NCBI RefSeq assembly: GCF_017355205.1
Contig: NZ_JADIJK010000032.1
Span: 1-56,012 of the forward strand
DNA from: Bacillus sp. SD088
GTDB taxonomy: Bacteria; Bacillota; Bacilli; Bacillales; Bacillaceae_C
DNA: 56,012 nt
Reading direction: 5' to 3'
Positions 17,737 through 26,740 of this stretch are shown piece by piece. The position numbers and the translations under genes were made by a program. Below the pieces are notes generated by a model that had not been told where the DNA came from, made no database searches, and worked only from the letters and a program-made list of their open reading frames with translations. How positions within the stretch are numbered: position 1 is the first letter of the stretch; each line of letters opens with the position of its first letter.

Positions 17737-18465
17737 TTATCCTTTTTCTACGTCAATCGTTAAATTTTCTACAATCCTATCTACCTCATCTGCCCCACCG
17801 TAAAAGGATATGTCACCTTCTGACAGGTATAGTACATTGGCATCTGCTGTTTGTTCAATTTCTTCTAGCAGATGGGTGCTGACAATAATAATACTATGAT
17901 AAGACAGCCTGTGAAGAATTCGTTTAAAAAATAGCTTCTCCTTTGTATCTAACCCTTCAAATGGTTCATCCAAAATACAAAGTCTTGGTTGATTGATTAA
18001 CGCCTGGATGAGCCCCGCCTTTTGCCGCTGTCCACCTGAGAGATTCCGTAGCTTTTTTCTTTTTATTTCCATTAAACCTGCATCTTTCAACCATTCCTTT
18101 ATCAAGGATTTCACAAGTTGATGCGGGATGCCTTTATGAAAGGCCATATGTTTCAAATATCTTTCAATCGTCATTTCAGGATAGCCTGTGAAATGTTGAG
18201 GCATAAAACCGATGACCTGCCTAATTTCTTCAACACTTATCTGTTGGCGATGCATCCCCATTCCTGGGTCCCTAAGCAACTTCGTATACGCAATATTTCC
18301 TTCATCAGGCGTAACTGCAGTGGCAATTAGCTTTAACAACGTACTTTTACCTGCACCATTTTTTCCAACAATATAGGTAAGTCCTTTTCCAAAGGAACAA
18401 GTGATATCCTTTAAAACTGGAATGCCTTCCTTCTTACACGCGATATTGTTTAGTGAAATCCTCAT
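17737..18465 (-). CDS. ABC transporter ATP-binding protein
   Basis: A 242-residue ABC ATPase and the last gene of the six-gene operon. It has Walker A GKNGAGKST (about 34-42), a Q-loop in GFMPQHF, the signature LSGGQ, Walker B LCILDEPFEGLD and the switch histidine in STHLLEE. It overlaps the upstream membrane gene by four bases (ATGA). It probably energises one of the operon's membrane proteins, most likely the adjacent 267-residue one. The substrate is unknown. Confidence 0.88.
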   Translation of the reverse strand: MRISLNNIACKKEGIPVLKDITCSFGKGLTYIVGKNGAGKSTLLKLIATAVTPDEGNIAYTKLLRDPGMGMHRQQISVEEIRQVIGFMPQHFTGYPEMTIERYLKHMAFHKGIPHQLVKSLIKEWLKDAGLMEIKRKKLRNLSGGQRQKAGLIQALINQPRLCILDEPFEGLDTKEKLFFKRILHRLSYHSIIIVSTHLLEEIEQTADANVLYLSEGDISFYGGADEVDRIVENLTIDVEKG

Positions 18466-19265
18466 AGCCTATTCCTCAACTGACGACTTTTTAACATCAC
18501 ACTACTTAATAACAAGCAGGAAATCCCCAATATAACAAGGTTCATAAGTAAGAAATCGTCATCTCCTGGTACTTGAAATAGTGAGGCTATGTTCAAGCGA
18601 TTTTCCAATAATACTTGCCCAAACCAAACAACGAGCGCAAGGGTTGCTCCGAGCTTTTGACCAAGCCAAAGTGTCCCGACAAATCCAACAACACCGAAAA
18701 AAAAGAGCGGCGTAAAGGAACTGAGCATATAGAAAACTGAACTTGTTTCATCGAGTACGATCAAGCTGAGTGGCCATGCAATCACTAATTGGAAAACGAG
18801 CACAATAAGAAACCGGGTAAACATTTGTAGCATAAGCGGAGTATAACTTAATTTTTCAATAATATCGTTCCCCTCATTTTTTGCCCGAAACGCATAGCAT
18901 ATAACCGCAATCATGATGAGCGAAGCCCACTTAATCCAGATCGTAAAGCCAGTTTCCCCATTTCCCCAGTTTTGGCTAATCGTGATCGTCAAGATGAGCA
19001 TCACAATTCCTGTGAATAACCAACTGCGCACACCGTGAAAATTCCATTGCGATAAAAATAAGTTCGTCATTTGCGCTGAAATAGATTGCCTTTCTTGCGC
19101 TTTTTCTAGCTCTGCTCGCAAATCAACCGGCTTCTCTACTTCGCTCCCTTTTATTTTTTCAAGCAAAAGTATACTCTGTTCTCGCGTTGGTTCCGGGACA
19201 GTAAATCGGTCAAAGCGACTTTGCCACTCATTTTCTAACTTTGATAACTCATCGTTTTCCTTCAT
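18462..19265 (-). CDS. Membrane protein with cytosolic N-terminal segment, possible anti-sigma/permease
   Basis: The 267 residues consist of about 80 charged residues (opening MKENDELSKLENEWQSRFDR) followed by six hydrophobic segments. It directly follows the sigma factor gene with a four-base overlap, the position where ECF operons usually carry the anti-sigma factor. The N-terminal segment could bind the sigma factor and the membrane part could be an ABC-2-like permease for the next ATPase. Both roles are inferred from position and topology; no clear zinc anti-sigma motif is present. Confidence 0.6.
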   Translation of the reverse strand: MKENDELSKLENEWQSRFDRFTVPEPTREQSILLLEKIKGSEVEKPVDLRAELEKAQERQSISAQMTNLFLSQWNFHGVRSWLFTGIVMLILTITISQNWGNGETGFTIWIKWASLIMIAVICYAFRAKNEGNDIIEKLSYTPLMLQMFTRFLIVLVFQLVIAWPLSLIVLDETSSVFYMLSSFTPLFFFGVVGFVGTLWLGQKLGATLALVVWFGQVLLENRLNIASLFQVPGDDDFLLMNLVILGISCLLLSSVMLKSRQLRNRL

Positions 19266-19810
19266 ATCCGTTCCCGCCCTTTCCGCTCATCTTCGATTAA
19301 GATCCCTTCAAGCTGTTTTAAACCTCTTGAAATCCAAGTTTTCACTGTATTCACAGGTACTTCCAGCGTCAAAGCAATTTCCGCATATTGTAAATCTTGA
19401 TAGAACCGTAAATAGAGAGCCGCCCGATAATCAGGTGATAATCGATCTAACGCATCCATCATCCATTGGCGCTCAAGCTGGTGGTCAATAATATGATAGA
19501 TTTTTTCCTGACCTTCTGTCATTGTATCTGTTGAGTATTCTCTTTTTGTAGACGCCTTTCGCCAATAATCACGACACCCATTTGTTGCGATCTTATACAT
19601 CCATGGTTTAAAAAATTCAGGGACATATCCTTTTTGTCCTTGTTGATATATTTTCATAAATGTCTCTTGGACAATGTCTTCTGCTCTTTTTTCATCCTTT
19701 AGCAATCGATAGACATATCCGTACAGAGGTTTATGATACCGGAAAACAAGCGTATCTAATGCGGAGTCATTGCCAAAAGACAATTCACGCATATATTCTT
19801 CATCCTGCAT
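19262..19810 (-). CDS. ECF-family RNA polymerase sigma factor
   Basis: A 182-residue group 4 sigma factor. Region 2 is around LVFRYHKPLYGYVYRLL...AEDIVQETFMKIY, and region 4 is LSPDYRAALYLRFYQDLQYAEIA with the HTH VPVNTVKTWISRGLKQL. The start at 19810 (ATG behind GGAGGGG) is preferred over a TTG at 19858 that overlaps the preceding stop codon without its own ribosome binding site. It sits in the middle of an ABC transporter operon, comparable in idea to sigY-yxlCDEFG of B. subtilis. An ECF-type promoter in front of the operon suggests autoregulation. Confidence 0.9.
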   Translation of the reverse strand: MQDEEYMRELSFGNDSALDTLVFRYHKPLYGYVYRLLKDEKRAEDIVQETFMKIYQQGQKGYVPEFFKPWMYKIATNGCRDYWRKASTKREYSTDTMTEGQEKIYHIIDHQLERQWMMDALDRLSPDYRAALYLRFYQDLQYAEIALTLEVPVNTVKTWISRGLKQLEGILIEDERKGRERI

Positions 19811-19854
19811 GCCTATCCCCCTCCGTATGGCAAAAGAACTGAAATTTCCAATTT

Positions 19855-20538
19855 TCAAACCGTTTTCCTATTGATTTTCCATATTGCTAGTCCAATGAAT
19901 AATACACCTATCCCCATATAAAACAAACGATTGTAGAGAATCCAATGATTTATTTCAGCAAAAAACTGAGTTTCCCCATTCACAAATGTATACACGCTTC
20001 CATATTTGAGTAAAATGACATTCAAGTTCCCTAGCAATATCTCGCCGAATTCATAGGACATCCAAAAAAGAATACCTAGTAATAAACCACCTACTGAATG
20101 ATTCGCAAACACCGTACCAGCCATTATAAATCCAGCAAATGTAATATAAACGGGGGTTGCAAATGCTACACTTTGCCAAGCAAAGACTCCCATGAAAGGA
20201 CTCAAAGCAAATGACACAACACTTAATAAACCAATAAAAATAACCGCTGAAAAGAACAATTTTTCCATAAGAAACTGCCATCTCGAAATAGGATAAGTCA
20301 TCATTTGCAGATGAAATTTCGAATCAATATCAATCGACAAACACCATTGCAAAATCAGGATAAACCAAATCGGTACGACTTCTTCATAAACCATACTTGC
20401 TAGATCCTCAACTGTATAGGTACCTTGACTATATATGACAAGCGCTGCAATTGGAATAAGTAGCATGATCAAGAACGCATATAATGATGTAAACCATAGC
20501 TTTAAAAAGAGACGAATTCGAATCCCTAAACCTTTCAT
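19855..20538 (-). CDS. ABC-2-type membrane protein
   Basis: A 227-residue hydrophobic protein with about six transmembrane helices and no soluble domain. The segment MTYPISRWQFLMEKL is the usual coupling-helix-like signature of ABC-2 permeases. It overlaps the preceding permease by four bases, so it is translationally coupled. It probably pairs with the 707-residue permease and the first ATPase of the operon. The substrate is unknown. Confidence 0.7.
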   Translation of the reverse strand: MKGLGIRIRLFLKLWFTSLYAFLIMLLIPIAALVIYSQGTYTVEDLASMVYEEVVPIWFILILQWCLSIDIDSKFHLQMMTYPISRWQFLMEKLFFSAVIFIGLLSVVSFALSPFMGVFAWQSVAFATPVYITFAGFIMAGTVFANHSVGGLLLGILFWMSYEFGEILLGNLNVILLKYGSVYTFVNGETQFFAEINHWILYNRLFYMGIGVLFIGLAIWKINRKTV

Positions 20539-22658
20539 AGCCCTTTTTCTCCCTCATATAATTGCAAAGCTGTTTTTATATTAAATTCACTCTTATCTTC
20601 TAACTCAGCATAATACTGATACATGTATTTTACGACATCATCCAACCTGCCCTGTGTTTCATATTCGTCTAAAGTATTCAGAATCTTCGGTTTCTCCGGC
20701 CACTCATACCACTTTTTAAAATTTCCCACATCTTCAAGTTCTCCTAAAATCGACCATTCCACTAGCTCAGATAGTATATATAAATCATCACTTAATTTCA
20801 TAGAAAAACCTGCATCTAGCAAATATCTAACTGCGGAATAAGCCACTTCTTCATCATCGTCCGAATATATCAGCTCATCCGTGCTCCATATCAAAACTTC
20901 TTGGCTTGGTGTATCTTCCGCAAGATTGGCATGCCGATCGTTCAAAATATAAATCACTTCAGGTGTCATCGGCACATCCAACCACTCTTCGACAAATGTC
21001 CATACTTTTTGATACTTTTTGATTGTTTCTGTCGTCGCATTTACTATCTCTGGATGACCAACAACTCGAATTTGCTCGACGTTCGTTTCTTTTATATTGC
21101 CACCGACCAAAGACAAACCATATTGTGTCGTTCCCTCATACATCCCCGCCCCTATTTCAGGAATTGTCAAAGCAACTGGAATATTACTATTTTCATTCGC
21201 AAGCTTAACCGTAAAAACTGTAGGAAAATCCTCTACAAGACTGCCATTTCTTTCCTCAAACTGTAAATAATATTCATCCGTCTCCCGTGCAACAATTAAT
21301 GGGCGCTCACCAATGAGTGGATACCAAGCAGCTTCTTTTGGAAGATACACACGATTATTTCGAATAAATGAATTCTCCATATACCCTTCATAACTATATT
21401 GTAGAATATTCCCCTGGTAATTTAGATCCAAGTCAAACTGATCCCCGGGATCCATTATCTTATCAAGCTGAAGTGTAATCAAATCATGATCACGCGTACA
21501 CGTAATCTCAGATTCGCTTGTACATTCCATTATCTGCAGCCCATGATACAATGTCAGCTTAACTTCCTTTGTCGGTTTATTCCCGTTATGTTTAATCGTT
21601 AGCTTACTCGCCACAGCAATTTGATTATCTGGCTGAAGCTCGACATCAAGATCCGCACGCTCTATTGAAAAATCGTATTTCGTATGATCACGGTTAGATT
21701 CATAATAAGCGTTCCACCACTCGTAGTATTCCTCTACCCGCTCACTACCTTCATATCCTTCCACATACGGCTTGGCAGCCGCGGCAAATTGTTTAAGTGC
21801 CTGATCATACTGCATATAGCGAACCCCTCCTAATAAAAACATTGGCACCATCACAATAACGATTAGAACAGGTACAAGCTTTAGCTCTTTTTGGATTCTA
21901 CGATTCGGATAAAACAATCTTATTGCAATAAGAATTACCAGCACTCCTAGTAAAAATATTGCAGATTGGTGCATAATTGTACTTCCCAATACACGATGTA
22001 TTCCCCATATTCCTTCAAAGGGAGAGCCCACATACATCAGATCTATGGGTGTTAATAGATGCAATTTTGGATTGTCGAACCAGAGGGCAGTCCCCGTATC
22101 CGTATGATCAATAGGTAACCCTAAAGACAAGGTTAAAATAGCTGGCACTAGGATATACGCAAAGATATTTTTCAGTATAACTCCACATAAAAAACCCAGT
22201 GAAATGACGAAAAACAATGCACCTTCCATTTGCATAAATACATAAAAGATATTTTTAACAACTTCTCCAACAGCCATTTTTCCAGTTAGAAACCAGCCTG
22301 CCTGAATGAGTAATGTAACGAATGTAATCGCAAGCCCATACAATTGGGTAGCGAGCCATTTTCCTATCAACCATTCTGAATTTTTCACGCGATAGGTTAC
22401 TACTAATGCTTCAAATTCACTTTCTCTATCCTTACTTGTCATATAAACAGCAAATAAGCCGATCACTAATATGTTAAATAGCAACACCCAAAGAAACACA
22501 CTATAAAAAACGGCTGCTCGTTCTTGCATATGTATATTTTTGATTTCATAGGAAACGACGATATATCCCCAGAAAAGAACGTTCATCATAAGCGGAATCG
22601 CTAAAAACTTACTGCGAAGTAATAGGACAGACTCTTTTTTAAAAATCACTTTTAACAT
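20535..22658 (-). CDS. ABC-2 permease fused to a degenerate M1-peptidase-like ectodomain
   Basis: The 707 residues have an N-terminal ABC-2 permease half (about 1-250, six hydrophobic segments, with YRVKNSEWLIGKWLA as coupling region) and another helix near 265-285. An extracellular part of about 420 residues follows. That part resembles the beta-sandwich and catalytic domains of M1 aminopeptidase-like permeases (VELQPDNQIAVASKLTIKH; LTLYHGLQIMEC). The zinc motif HExxH is absent; the expected place reads DEEVAYSAVRYL. It is probably a non-catalytic sensor or binding domain. It starts two bases after the ATPase stop codon. Confidence 0.72.
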   Translation of the reverse strand: MLKVIFKKESVLLLRSKFLAIPLMMNVLFWGYIVVSYEIKNIHMQERAAVFYSVFLWVLLFNILVIGLFAVYMTSKDRESEFEALVVTYRVKNSEWLIGKWLATQLYGLAITFVTLLIQAGWFLTGKMAVGEVVKNIFYVFMQMEGALFFVISLGFLCGVILKNIFAYILVPAILTLSLGLPIDHTDTGTALWFDNPKLHLLTPIDLMYVGSPFEGIWGIHRVLGSTIMHQSAIFLLGVLVILIAIRLFYPNRRIQKELKLVPVLIVIVMVPMFLLGGVRYMQYDQALKQFAAAAKPYVEGYEGSERVEEYYEWWNAYYESNRDHTKYDFSIERADLDVELQPDNQIAVASKLTIKHNGNKPTKEVKLTLYHGLQIMECTSESEITCTRDHDLITLQLDKIMDPGDQFDLDLNYQGNILQYSYEGYMENSFIRNNRVYLPKEAAWYPLIGERPLIVARETDEYYLQFEERNGSLVEDFPTVFTVKLANENSNIPVALTIPEIGAGMYEGTTQYGLSLVGGNIKETNVEQIRVVGHPEIVNATTETIKKYQKVWTFVEEWLDVPMTPEVIYILNDRHANLAEDTPSQEVLIWSTDELIYSDDDEEVAYSAVRYLLDAGFSMKLSDDLYILSELVEWSILGELEDVGNFKKWYEWPEKPKILNTLDEYETQGRLDDVVKYMYQYYAELEDKSEFNIKTALQLYEGEKGL

Positions 22659-22660
22659 GG

Positions 22661-23536
22661 TTATTTCGTCACCCCGTTTATAACGGCCATATATCCATCT
22701 TCAAGCGTTGGTTTAACACGGGTTGCACGTAAATCTGGTGCATGATCGGAAATAAAACGAAAAACCACATGATCTTCTTCTTTTCGACTGGAAATAATCA
22801 CATGCTCTTTTTCAATTTGGTCATATTCGGTAGCTGGTACAGCTAACTCCCATACAAAATCGCTTGCGTGTTCAGCTAGTGATTCCGTTGTCCCTTGAAA
22901 CAGGACTTCCCCATTATTTAATACCGCCAGTTTTTCACAGCTTGATTCTATATCGCTAATAATATGTGTCGATAAGATAATTGTGTAATGCTTACTCAAC
23001 TTTTCAATGATGTTGCGAAATCGAATTCGTTCAGAAGGGTCAAGCCCCGCTGTTGGCTCATCTAAAATAATGAATTTCGGCTTGCCAAGCAATGCTTGCG
23101 CGATCCCCAGTCGTCTCTTCATCCCACCCGAATAGCTTTTGACTTTTTTATCAGCTTGTGGCTGAAGATTTACATTTTCTAAAAGCCTTTCTACCTGCTC
23201 CGTTCGCTCTTTTTTATCAGTTAGACCTTTCATCGACCCAACGTAATGTAAAAACTCTCTCCCTGTAAATTGTCCTGGTGCATGGAAGTGCTGCGGTAAA
23301 TAGCCCAGCAACTCCCGAACCTTGTCGCCATCTTTCTGGAGATTATGTTGATATATCGTTACATTCCCATTCTTCCATGGAAGAATCGTACTTAACACCT
23401 TCATTAGCGTCGTCTTCCCCGCTCCATTCGGTCCAAGCAATCCAAATAGTCCTGTATCAATTTGCAAGTTGATATCCTTTAACACTTGAACCTTTCCGTA
23501 AGACTTACTCAAACCTTCTATTTTTATCGTAGACAT
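22661..23536 (-). CDS. ABC transporter ATP-binding protein, first gene of ECF operon
   Basis: A 291-residue ABC ATPase with Walker A GPNGAGKTT, Q-loop LGYLPQHF, signature YSGGM, Walker B FIILDEPTAGLDP and switch STHIISD. A C-terminal extension of about 80 residues is typical of ABC-2 exporters. It leads the operon and is followed two bases later by the permease fusion. An ECF-type promoter lies 40-66 bases upstream of its ATG. The cargo is unknown; peptide or envelope-damaging compounds are plausible from family context. Confidence 0.88.
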   Translation of the reverse strand: MSTIKIEGLSKSYGKVQVLKDINLQIDTGLFGLLGPNGAGKTTLMKVLSTILPWKNGNVTIYQHNLQKDGDKVRELLGYLPQHFHAPGQFTGREFLHYVGSMKGLTDKKERTEQVERLLENVNLQPQADKKVKSYSGGMKRRLGIAQALLGKPKFIILDEPTAGLDPSERIRFRNIIEKLSKHYTIILSTHIISDIESSCEKLAVLNNGEVLFQGTTESLAEHASDFVWELAVPATEYDQIEKEHVIISSRKEEDHVVFRFISDHAPDLRATRVKPTLEDGYMAVINGVTK

Positions 23537-23559
23537 CTTCCTTTTTCTCCCCCTATAAA
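23530..23559 (+). promoter_or_regulatory. Possible housekeeping promoter for the 34-residue ORF
   Basis: TAGACA (23530-23535) and TATAAA (23554-23559) are 18 bases apart, pointing towards the small ORF at 23595. The -35 match is imperfect. Confidence 0.4.
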
Positions 23560-23575
23560 GCTTTCTTATCTCTTA

Positions 23576-23602
23576 CACGAAGGAGGGCTGGGGAATGTTT
23601 CA
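23576..23602 (-). promoter_or_regulatory. ECF-type promoter of the ABC/sigma operon
   Basis: On the minus strand TGAAAC (23597-23602) is followed after 17 bases by CGTG (23576-23579), a typical ECF -35/-10 pair. It lies just upstream of the first ATPase gene, in the position expected for autoregulation by the sigma factor encoded in the operon. Confidence 0.75.
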
Positions 23603-23699
23603 ATCAAAATACATTTATAAAGATTTTTCTTCTGTAGAAATCGTGACTCCATTTCGTGTAAAGGAATCCTTGGGACAAACCACATTTTGGGCTAAATAA
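23595..23699 (+). CDS. Small protein of 34 residues, divergent from the ECF operon
   Basis: An ATG at 23595 stands eight bases after a near-perfect AAGGAGG, and the frame ends at TAA 23699. A hairpin terminator follows at once. The product is soluble, begins MFQSKYIYKDF and ends in FWAK. No family is recognised. Its start codon overlaps the -35 box of the divergent ECF promoter, so the two transcription units share regulatory DNA. The strong ribosome binding site and terminator make a real gene likely. Confidence 0.6.
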   Translation: MFQSKYIYKDFSSVEIVTPFRVKESLGQTTFWAK

Positions 23700-23701
23700 A
23701 A

Positions 23702-23737
23702 AAATCCGTTTTGAAAAAGGATTGATCAAAACGGATT
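23702..23737. terminator. Terminator of the 34-residue ORF
   Basis: AATCCGTTTTGA and TCAAAACGGATT form a perfect 12-bp stem, followed by CTTCTCTT on the plus strand and by a T run on the minus strand. It lies three bases after the small ORF. Confidence 0.75.
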
Positions 23738-24306
23738 CTTCTCTTATAAGTTCTTATGGGCGCTCCCTATTCTTGAACTATTTTACTCGTTTTCGTTTTG
23801 AACGGGACGGCAGGATGTTAATTACATCAATCATTTCATAAACCATATTAGTAAAACCAAGAAAATCACTTGGTCTTTAAAATACTGGTGTTCTCGCCAA
23901 GGAGCTGTCTGCGGGCAACGCTCAGCCTCCTCGGCCGCCCCCCCGGATAAATGGACGAAAAGCTGTTCATCCGGGATGCTTCGATCATGTTGTTGTGGTA
24001 ACTTCATCCTACTAAAGGAAGCGATTTTTTCTATTTATTCGGTTGGGAAAGCTCATCGATTTCCGTCCGCTTGGCCGTTGCTTGGAGTGCAGGGGCCGAC
24101 TCCTGCGGGACAAGCATGGCCTTGAGATCCCGCAAGGCGCGCAGCGACTGAGGAAGTTCAAGCCTTGCCCCGCGGAAAGCGTGCCCCGGAACGGAAGGCA
24201 ACCGGAAACCGCACACCAACTTTTACATGCCTAGAAGAAGAGCTGTCACAGAAAAGCTCAGTTTTTACTGACTTTCTGGACAGCCCCCTTTAGGTAGGAT
24301 TTAAGC
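23738..24306. other. Gene-free repeat-bearing intergenic region
   Basis: No supported gene. It contains a hairpin (CCCGGAT...ATCCGGG, 23942-23976) and a GC-rich repeat at 24060-24190 of the type CTCCTGCGGGA...CCGCGGAAAGCG. A hairpin at about 24242-24287 (AGCTGTCACAGAAA and TTTCTGGACAGCC) may end the small gene at 24307. Short open frames here lack ribosome binding sites and follow the repeat. Confidence 0.6.
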
Positions 24307-24582
24307 TTATTGCTCTTCCTTGTTATAATATTCAACCGCATACATTGCGCCTTCTGAGACCATTTCCGCATCCCCTTCATCAAAGGGGTTCGGATGACCT
24401 GCTTTATCGATCATCTTTTCTTGAATTTCAGAGTTCTGTCTATTACACCATTTTTGTACAGTTTTTTTCATCTGTTGAACAATACCTAATGTTTTATGTC
24501 GATTCTCTTCCTGTAGCAAGTAAGTGGCACCGGCAATTCCAATCCCTAACAATACATACGGGCTTAAGCTCTTTCTAGCCAT
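24307..24582 (-). CDS. Small single-pass membrane protein, unknown
   Basis: The 91 residues have one hydrophobic segment (about 8-22), a basic stretch and an acidic tail ending VEYYNKEEQ. GGAGG lies upstream of the ATG. Orthologue-like features such as AGHPNPFDEGDAEMVSEGAM look conserved, but I do not recognise the family. It lies downstream of the trp operon in the same direction but is separated by about 165 bp and an inserted element. Confidence 0.65.
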   Translation of the reverse strand: MARKSLSPYVLLGIGIAGATYLLQEENRHKTLGIVQQMKKTVQKWCNRQNSEIQEKMIDKAGHPNPFDEGDAEMVSEGAMYAVEYYNKEEQ

Positions 24583-24699
24583 AGGACTTGCCTCCTTTTC
24601 ATTATTTGTTTATTCTTTACCCTATTTTTCAAGTAATTAAGCATGAAAAGGATAACAAGCCCTTTACAATTTAAAGACAATTGTGAAATTAACACTATT

Positions 24700-24751
24700 T
24701 TTATCCCGCATTAACGGGCAGTAACCTCGACTGATTGAAGTTTCACTTTAT
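24700..24751 (+). repeat. Short TTTAT-bounded element at the trpA stop codon
   Basis: A 52-bp minimal copy: TTTAT, then CCCGCATTAACGGGCAGTAA, then CTGATTGAAGTTTCAC, then TTTAT. It has the two ends of the larger family with the interior deleted. The right ATAAA (minus strand) includes the trpA stop codon TAA. Confidence 0.75.
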
Positions 24752-25542
24752 GTTAGCTTCGCGGTTGATTTTTTAGACGCAGCTATTAATGTCGCTATGG
24801 TTTCCCTATCATTCTGATGAAGGGCGTCCACAATTTTACTCCCCACAATCACACCATCACAGTGCTCACTCATCGTGCTCACTTGGTCTGGTGATGAAAC
24901 ACCAAAGCCAGCTAATACTGGGACTTCCGCATATTCCTTCAGTCCTGCTAAGTATGCTTCTACTCCTTCCTCATATTCGCTTCTTACGCCCGTTGTGCCT
25001 TTTACGGTTACCGCATATAAAAATCCTTCTGAACGCTTGGCGATTTGTTCAATACGCTGAGGAGGACTTGTTGGTGCTACAAGTCTGATCAAAGCAATCC
25101 CAAATTGCTCTAATATGGGAGTCACCAGTTCTTCTTCCTCTAATGGAAGATCGGGAATAATTAGGCCATCCACGCCAACTTCTTCACAACGTTTCGCAAA
25201 TTTTTCAATTCCAAATGAATAAATCAAATTAATATACGTCATGAGTACGATTGGTATGTCTCTTGTATCCTTCCAGCCCTCAAGACTTGTTAAGATCGCC
25301 TCCAGAGTTGTGCCATTTTGGAGAGAACGAATGCCAGCCTCTTGGATTACTGGTCCATCTGCGACAGGATCGGAAAAGGGAATTCCTAATTCTACAACCG
25401 TTGCTCCATTTTCCGCTAAAAACAGGATCTGCTCTTGTAAATTTTCCAGGCCACCATCTCCTGCCATAATATAGGGAACAAAGGCCTTATCTCCCCGGTT
25501 AAGCACAGCAGAAAATGCCGCGTCTATTTTTTCTTTACCCAT
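24748..25542 (-). CDS. trpA: Tryptophan synthase alpha chain
   Basis: TrpA cleaves indole-3-glycerol phosphate to indole, which is channelled to TrpB. The 264-residue TIM-barrel shows [25 protein letters not shown] with the catalytic region, and VLAGFGVSS for phosphate binding. The ATG at 25542 follows GGAGG by eight bases and overlaps the trpB stop codon by eight bases. The longer frame starting at 25581 lies inside trpB and lacks its own site. It is the last gene of trpDCFBA. A TTTAT-bounded element lies on its stop codon. Confidence 0.95.
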   Translation of the reverse strand: MGKEKIDAAFSAVLNRGDKAFVPYIMAGDGGLENLQEQILFLAENGATVVELGIPFSDPVADGPVIQEAGIRSLQNGTTLEAILTSLEGWKDTRDIPIVLMTYINLIYSFGIEKFAKRCEEVGVDGLIIPDLPLEEEELVTPILEQFGIALIRLVAPTSPPQRIEQIAKRSEGFLYAVTVKGTTGVRSEYEEGVEAYLAGLKEYAEVPVLAGFGVSSPDQVSTMSEHCDGVIVGSKIVDALHQNDRETIATLIAASKKSTAKLT

Positions 25543-26740
25543 TGTTTTGTCCTCCAATCGCAGACCGAACTGCATCGACATCTTTGTCTCCTCTTCCAGA
25601 TAAACAAATCACCATTGTTTCAGAGGTCTTCATATCCTTGGCAAGTTTCACGGCATACGCTACAGCATGAGAGCTTTCTAGCGCAGGGATAATCCCTTCT
25701 GTTTTCGAGAGCATTTGAAAAGCTTCCAACGCTTCTGCATCTGTCACAGATGTATAATTCACACGGCCTTGATCTTTTAAAAAGGAATGTTCTGGTCCTA
25801 CCCCTGGATAATCGAGCCCTGCAGAGATCGAATGAGCCTCTTGAATTTGTCCATGTGCATCCTGCAAAAGATAGGTCATCGTTCCATGTAAAACGCCCGC
25901 TTTTCCATCTGTTAACACAGCCGCATGCTCTCCCGTTTCGATACCCGATCCAGCTGCTTCCACACCATAGATCTTTACAGCTTCATCCTGAATGAAGGGG
26001 TAAAACATCCCCATTGCATTGCTGCCACCCCCGATACAAGCCACAACTGCATCAGGAAGCTTCCCTTCTTGTTCGAGGATTTGTTGTTTTGTTTCTTGAC
26101 CGATCACACTTTGAAAGTCTCGAACAATCTGAGGAAATGGATGAGGTCCGACAACTGAACCTAAAATATAATGTGTATCTTCAACATTGGCTACCCAATA
26201 ACGCAAAGCCTCATTCACCGCGTCCTTCAGCGTTCCACTCCCTTGAGATACACTTCTTACTTCTGCTCCAAGTAGTTCCATGCGGAAGACATTCAATGCT
26301 TGACGTCTAATATCTTCTTCTCCCATAAACACAATGCATTCCAGTCCCAATAAAGCACAAACGGTTGCTGTTGCCACACCATGCTGCCCTGCTCCTGTTT
26401 CAGCTACAACCTTTTTCTTGCCCATTCTTTGGGTTAAGAGCGCTTGCCCGATCGTATTGTTAATTTTATGAGCCCCAGTATGATTTAAATCTTCCCGCTT
26501 TAAATATATTTTTGGCCCACCTAATTGCTGCGATAGATTTTCAGCAAAATAAAGTGGGGTTTCCCGCCCGATATATTGTTTTAAATAATAATCCATTTCC
26601 TGCGTGAACGCGGGATCCTGAATAGCCTTATTGTATTCTTCTTCTAATTCTAATACAGCAGTCATTAAGGTTTCAGGTACAAAACGCCCCCCGTATGGTC
26701 CATATTTCCCTTTTTCATCTGGTGATGTGTACACAGCCAT
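25535..26740 (-). CDS. trpB: Tryptophan synthase beta chain
   Basis: TrpB condenses indole and serine to tryptophan using pyridoxal phosphate. The 401 residues contain [11 protein letters not shown] with the PLP lysine, [14 protein letters not shown] and [12 protein letters not shown] for phosphate binding. The ATG at 26740 is eight bases after AGGAG. A GTG three codons earlier is less well placed. The gene overlaps trpF by 26 bases and trpA by eight, indicating tight coupling. Nothing unusual is seen in the sequence. Confidence 0.96.
   Translation of the reverse strand: MAVYTSPDEKGKYGPYGGRFVPETLMTAVLELEEEYNKAIQDPAFTQEMDYYLKQYIGRETPLYFAENLSQQLGGPKIYLKREDLNHTGAHKINNTIGQALLTQRMGKKKVVAETGAGQHGVATATVCALLGLECIVFMGEEDIRRQALNVFRMELLGAEVRSVSQGSGTLKDAVNEALRYWVANVEDTHYILGSVVGPHPFPQIVRDFQSVIGQETKQQILEQEGKLPDAVVACIGGGSNAMGMFYPFIQDEAVKIYGVEAAGSGIETGEHAAVLTDGKAGVLHGTMTYLLQDAHGQIQEAHSISAGLDYPGVGPEHSFLKDQGRVNYTSVTDAEALEAFQMLSKTEGIIPALESSHAVAYAVKLAKDMKTSETMVICLSGRGDKDVDAVRSAIGGQNNG

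Noticed and set aside
24031-24234. Two overlapping 62-63-residue frames in GC-rich DNA
   Set aside because: They follow a common Bacillaceae intergenic repeat and have no ribosome binding site.
24242-24287. Ends resembling GGCTGTCCAGAAAG of some insertion sequences
   Set aside because: Only one close inverted pair forming a hairpin; no transposase and no target duplication, so treated as a probable terminator.
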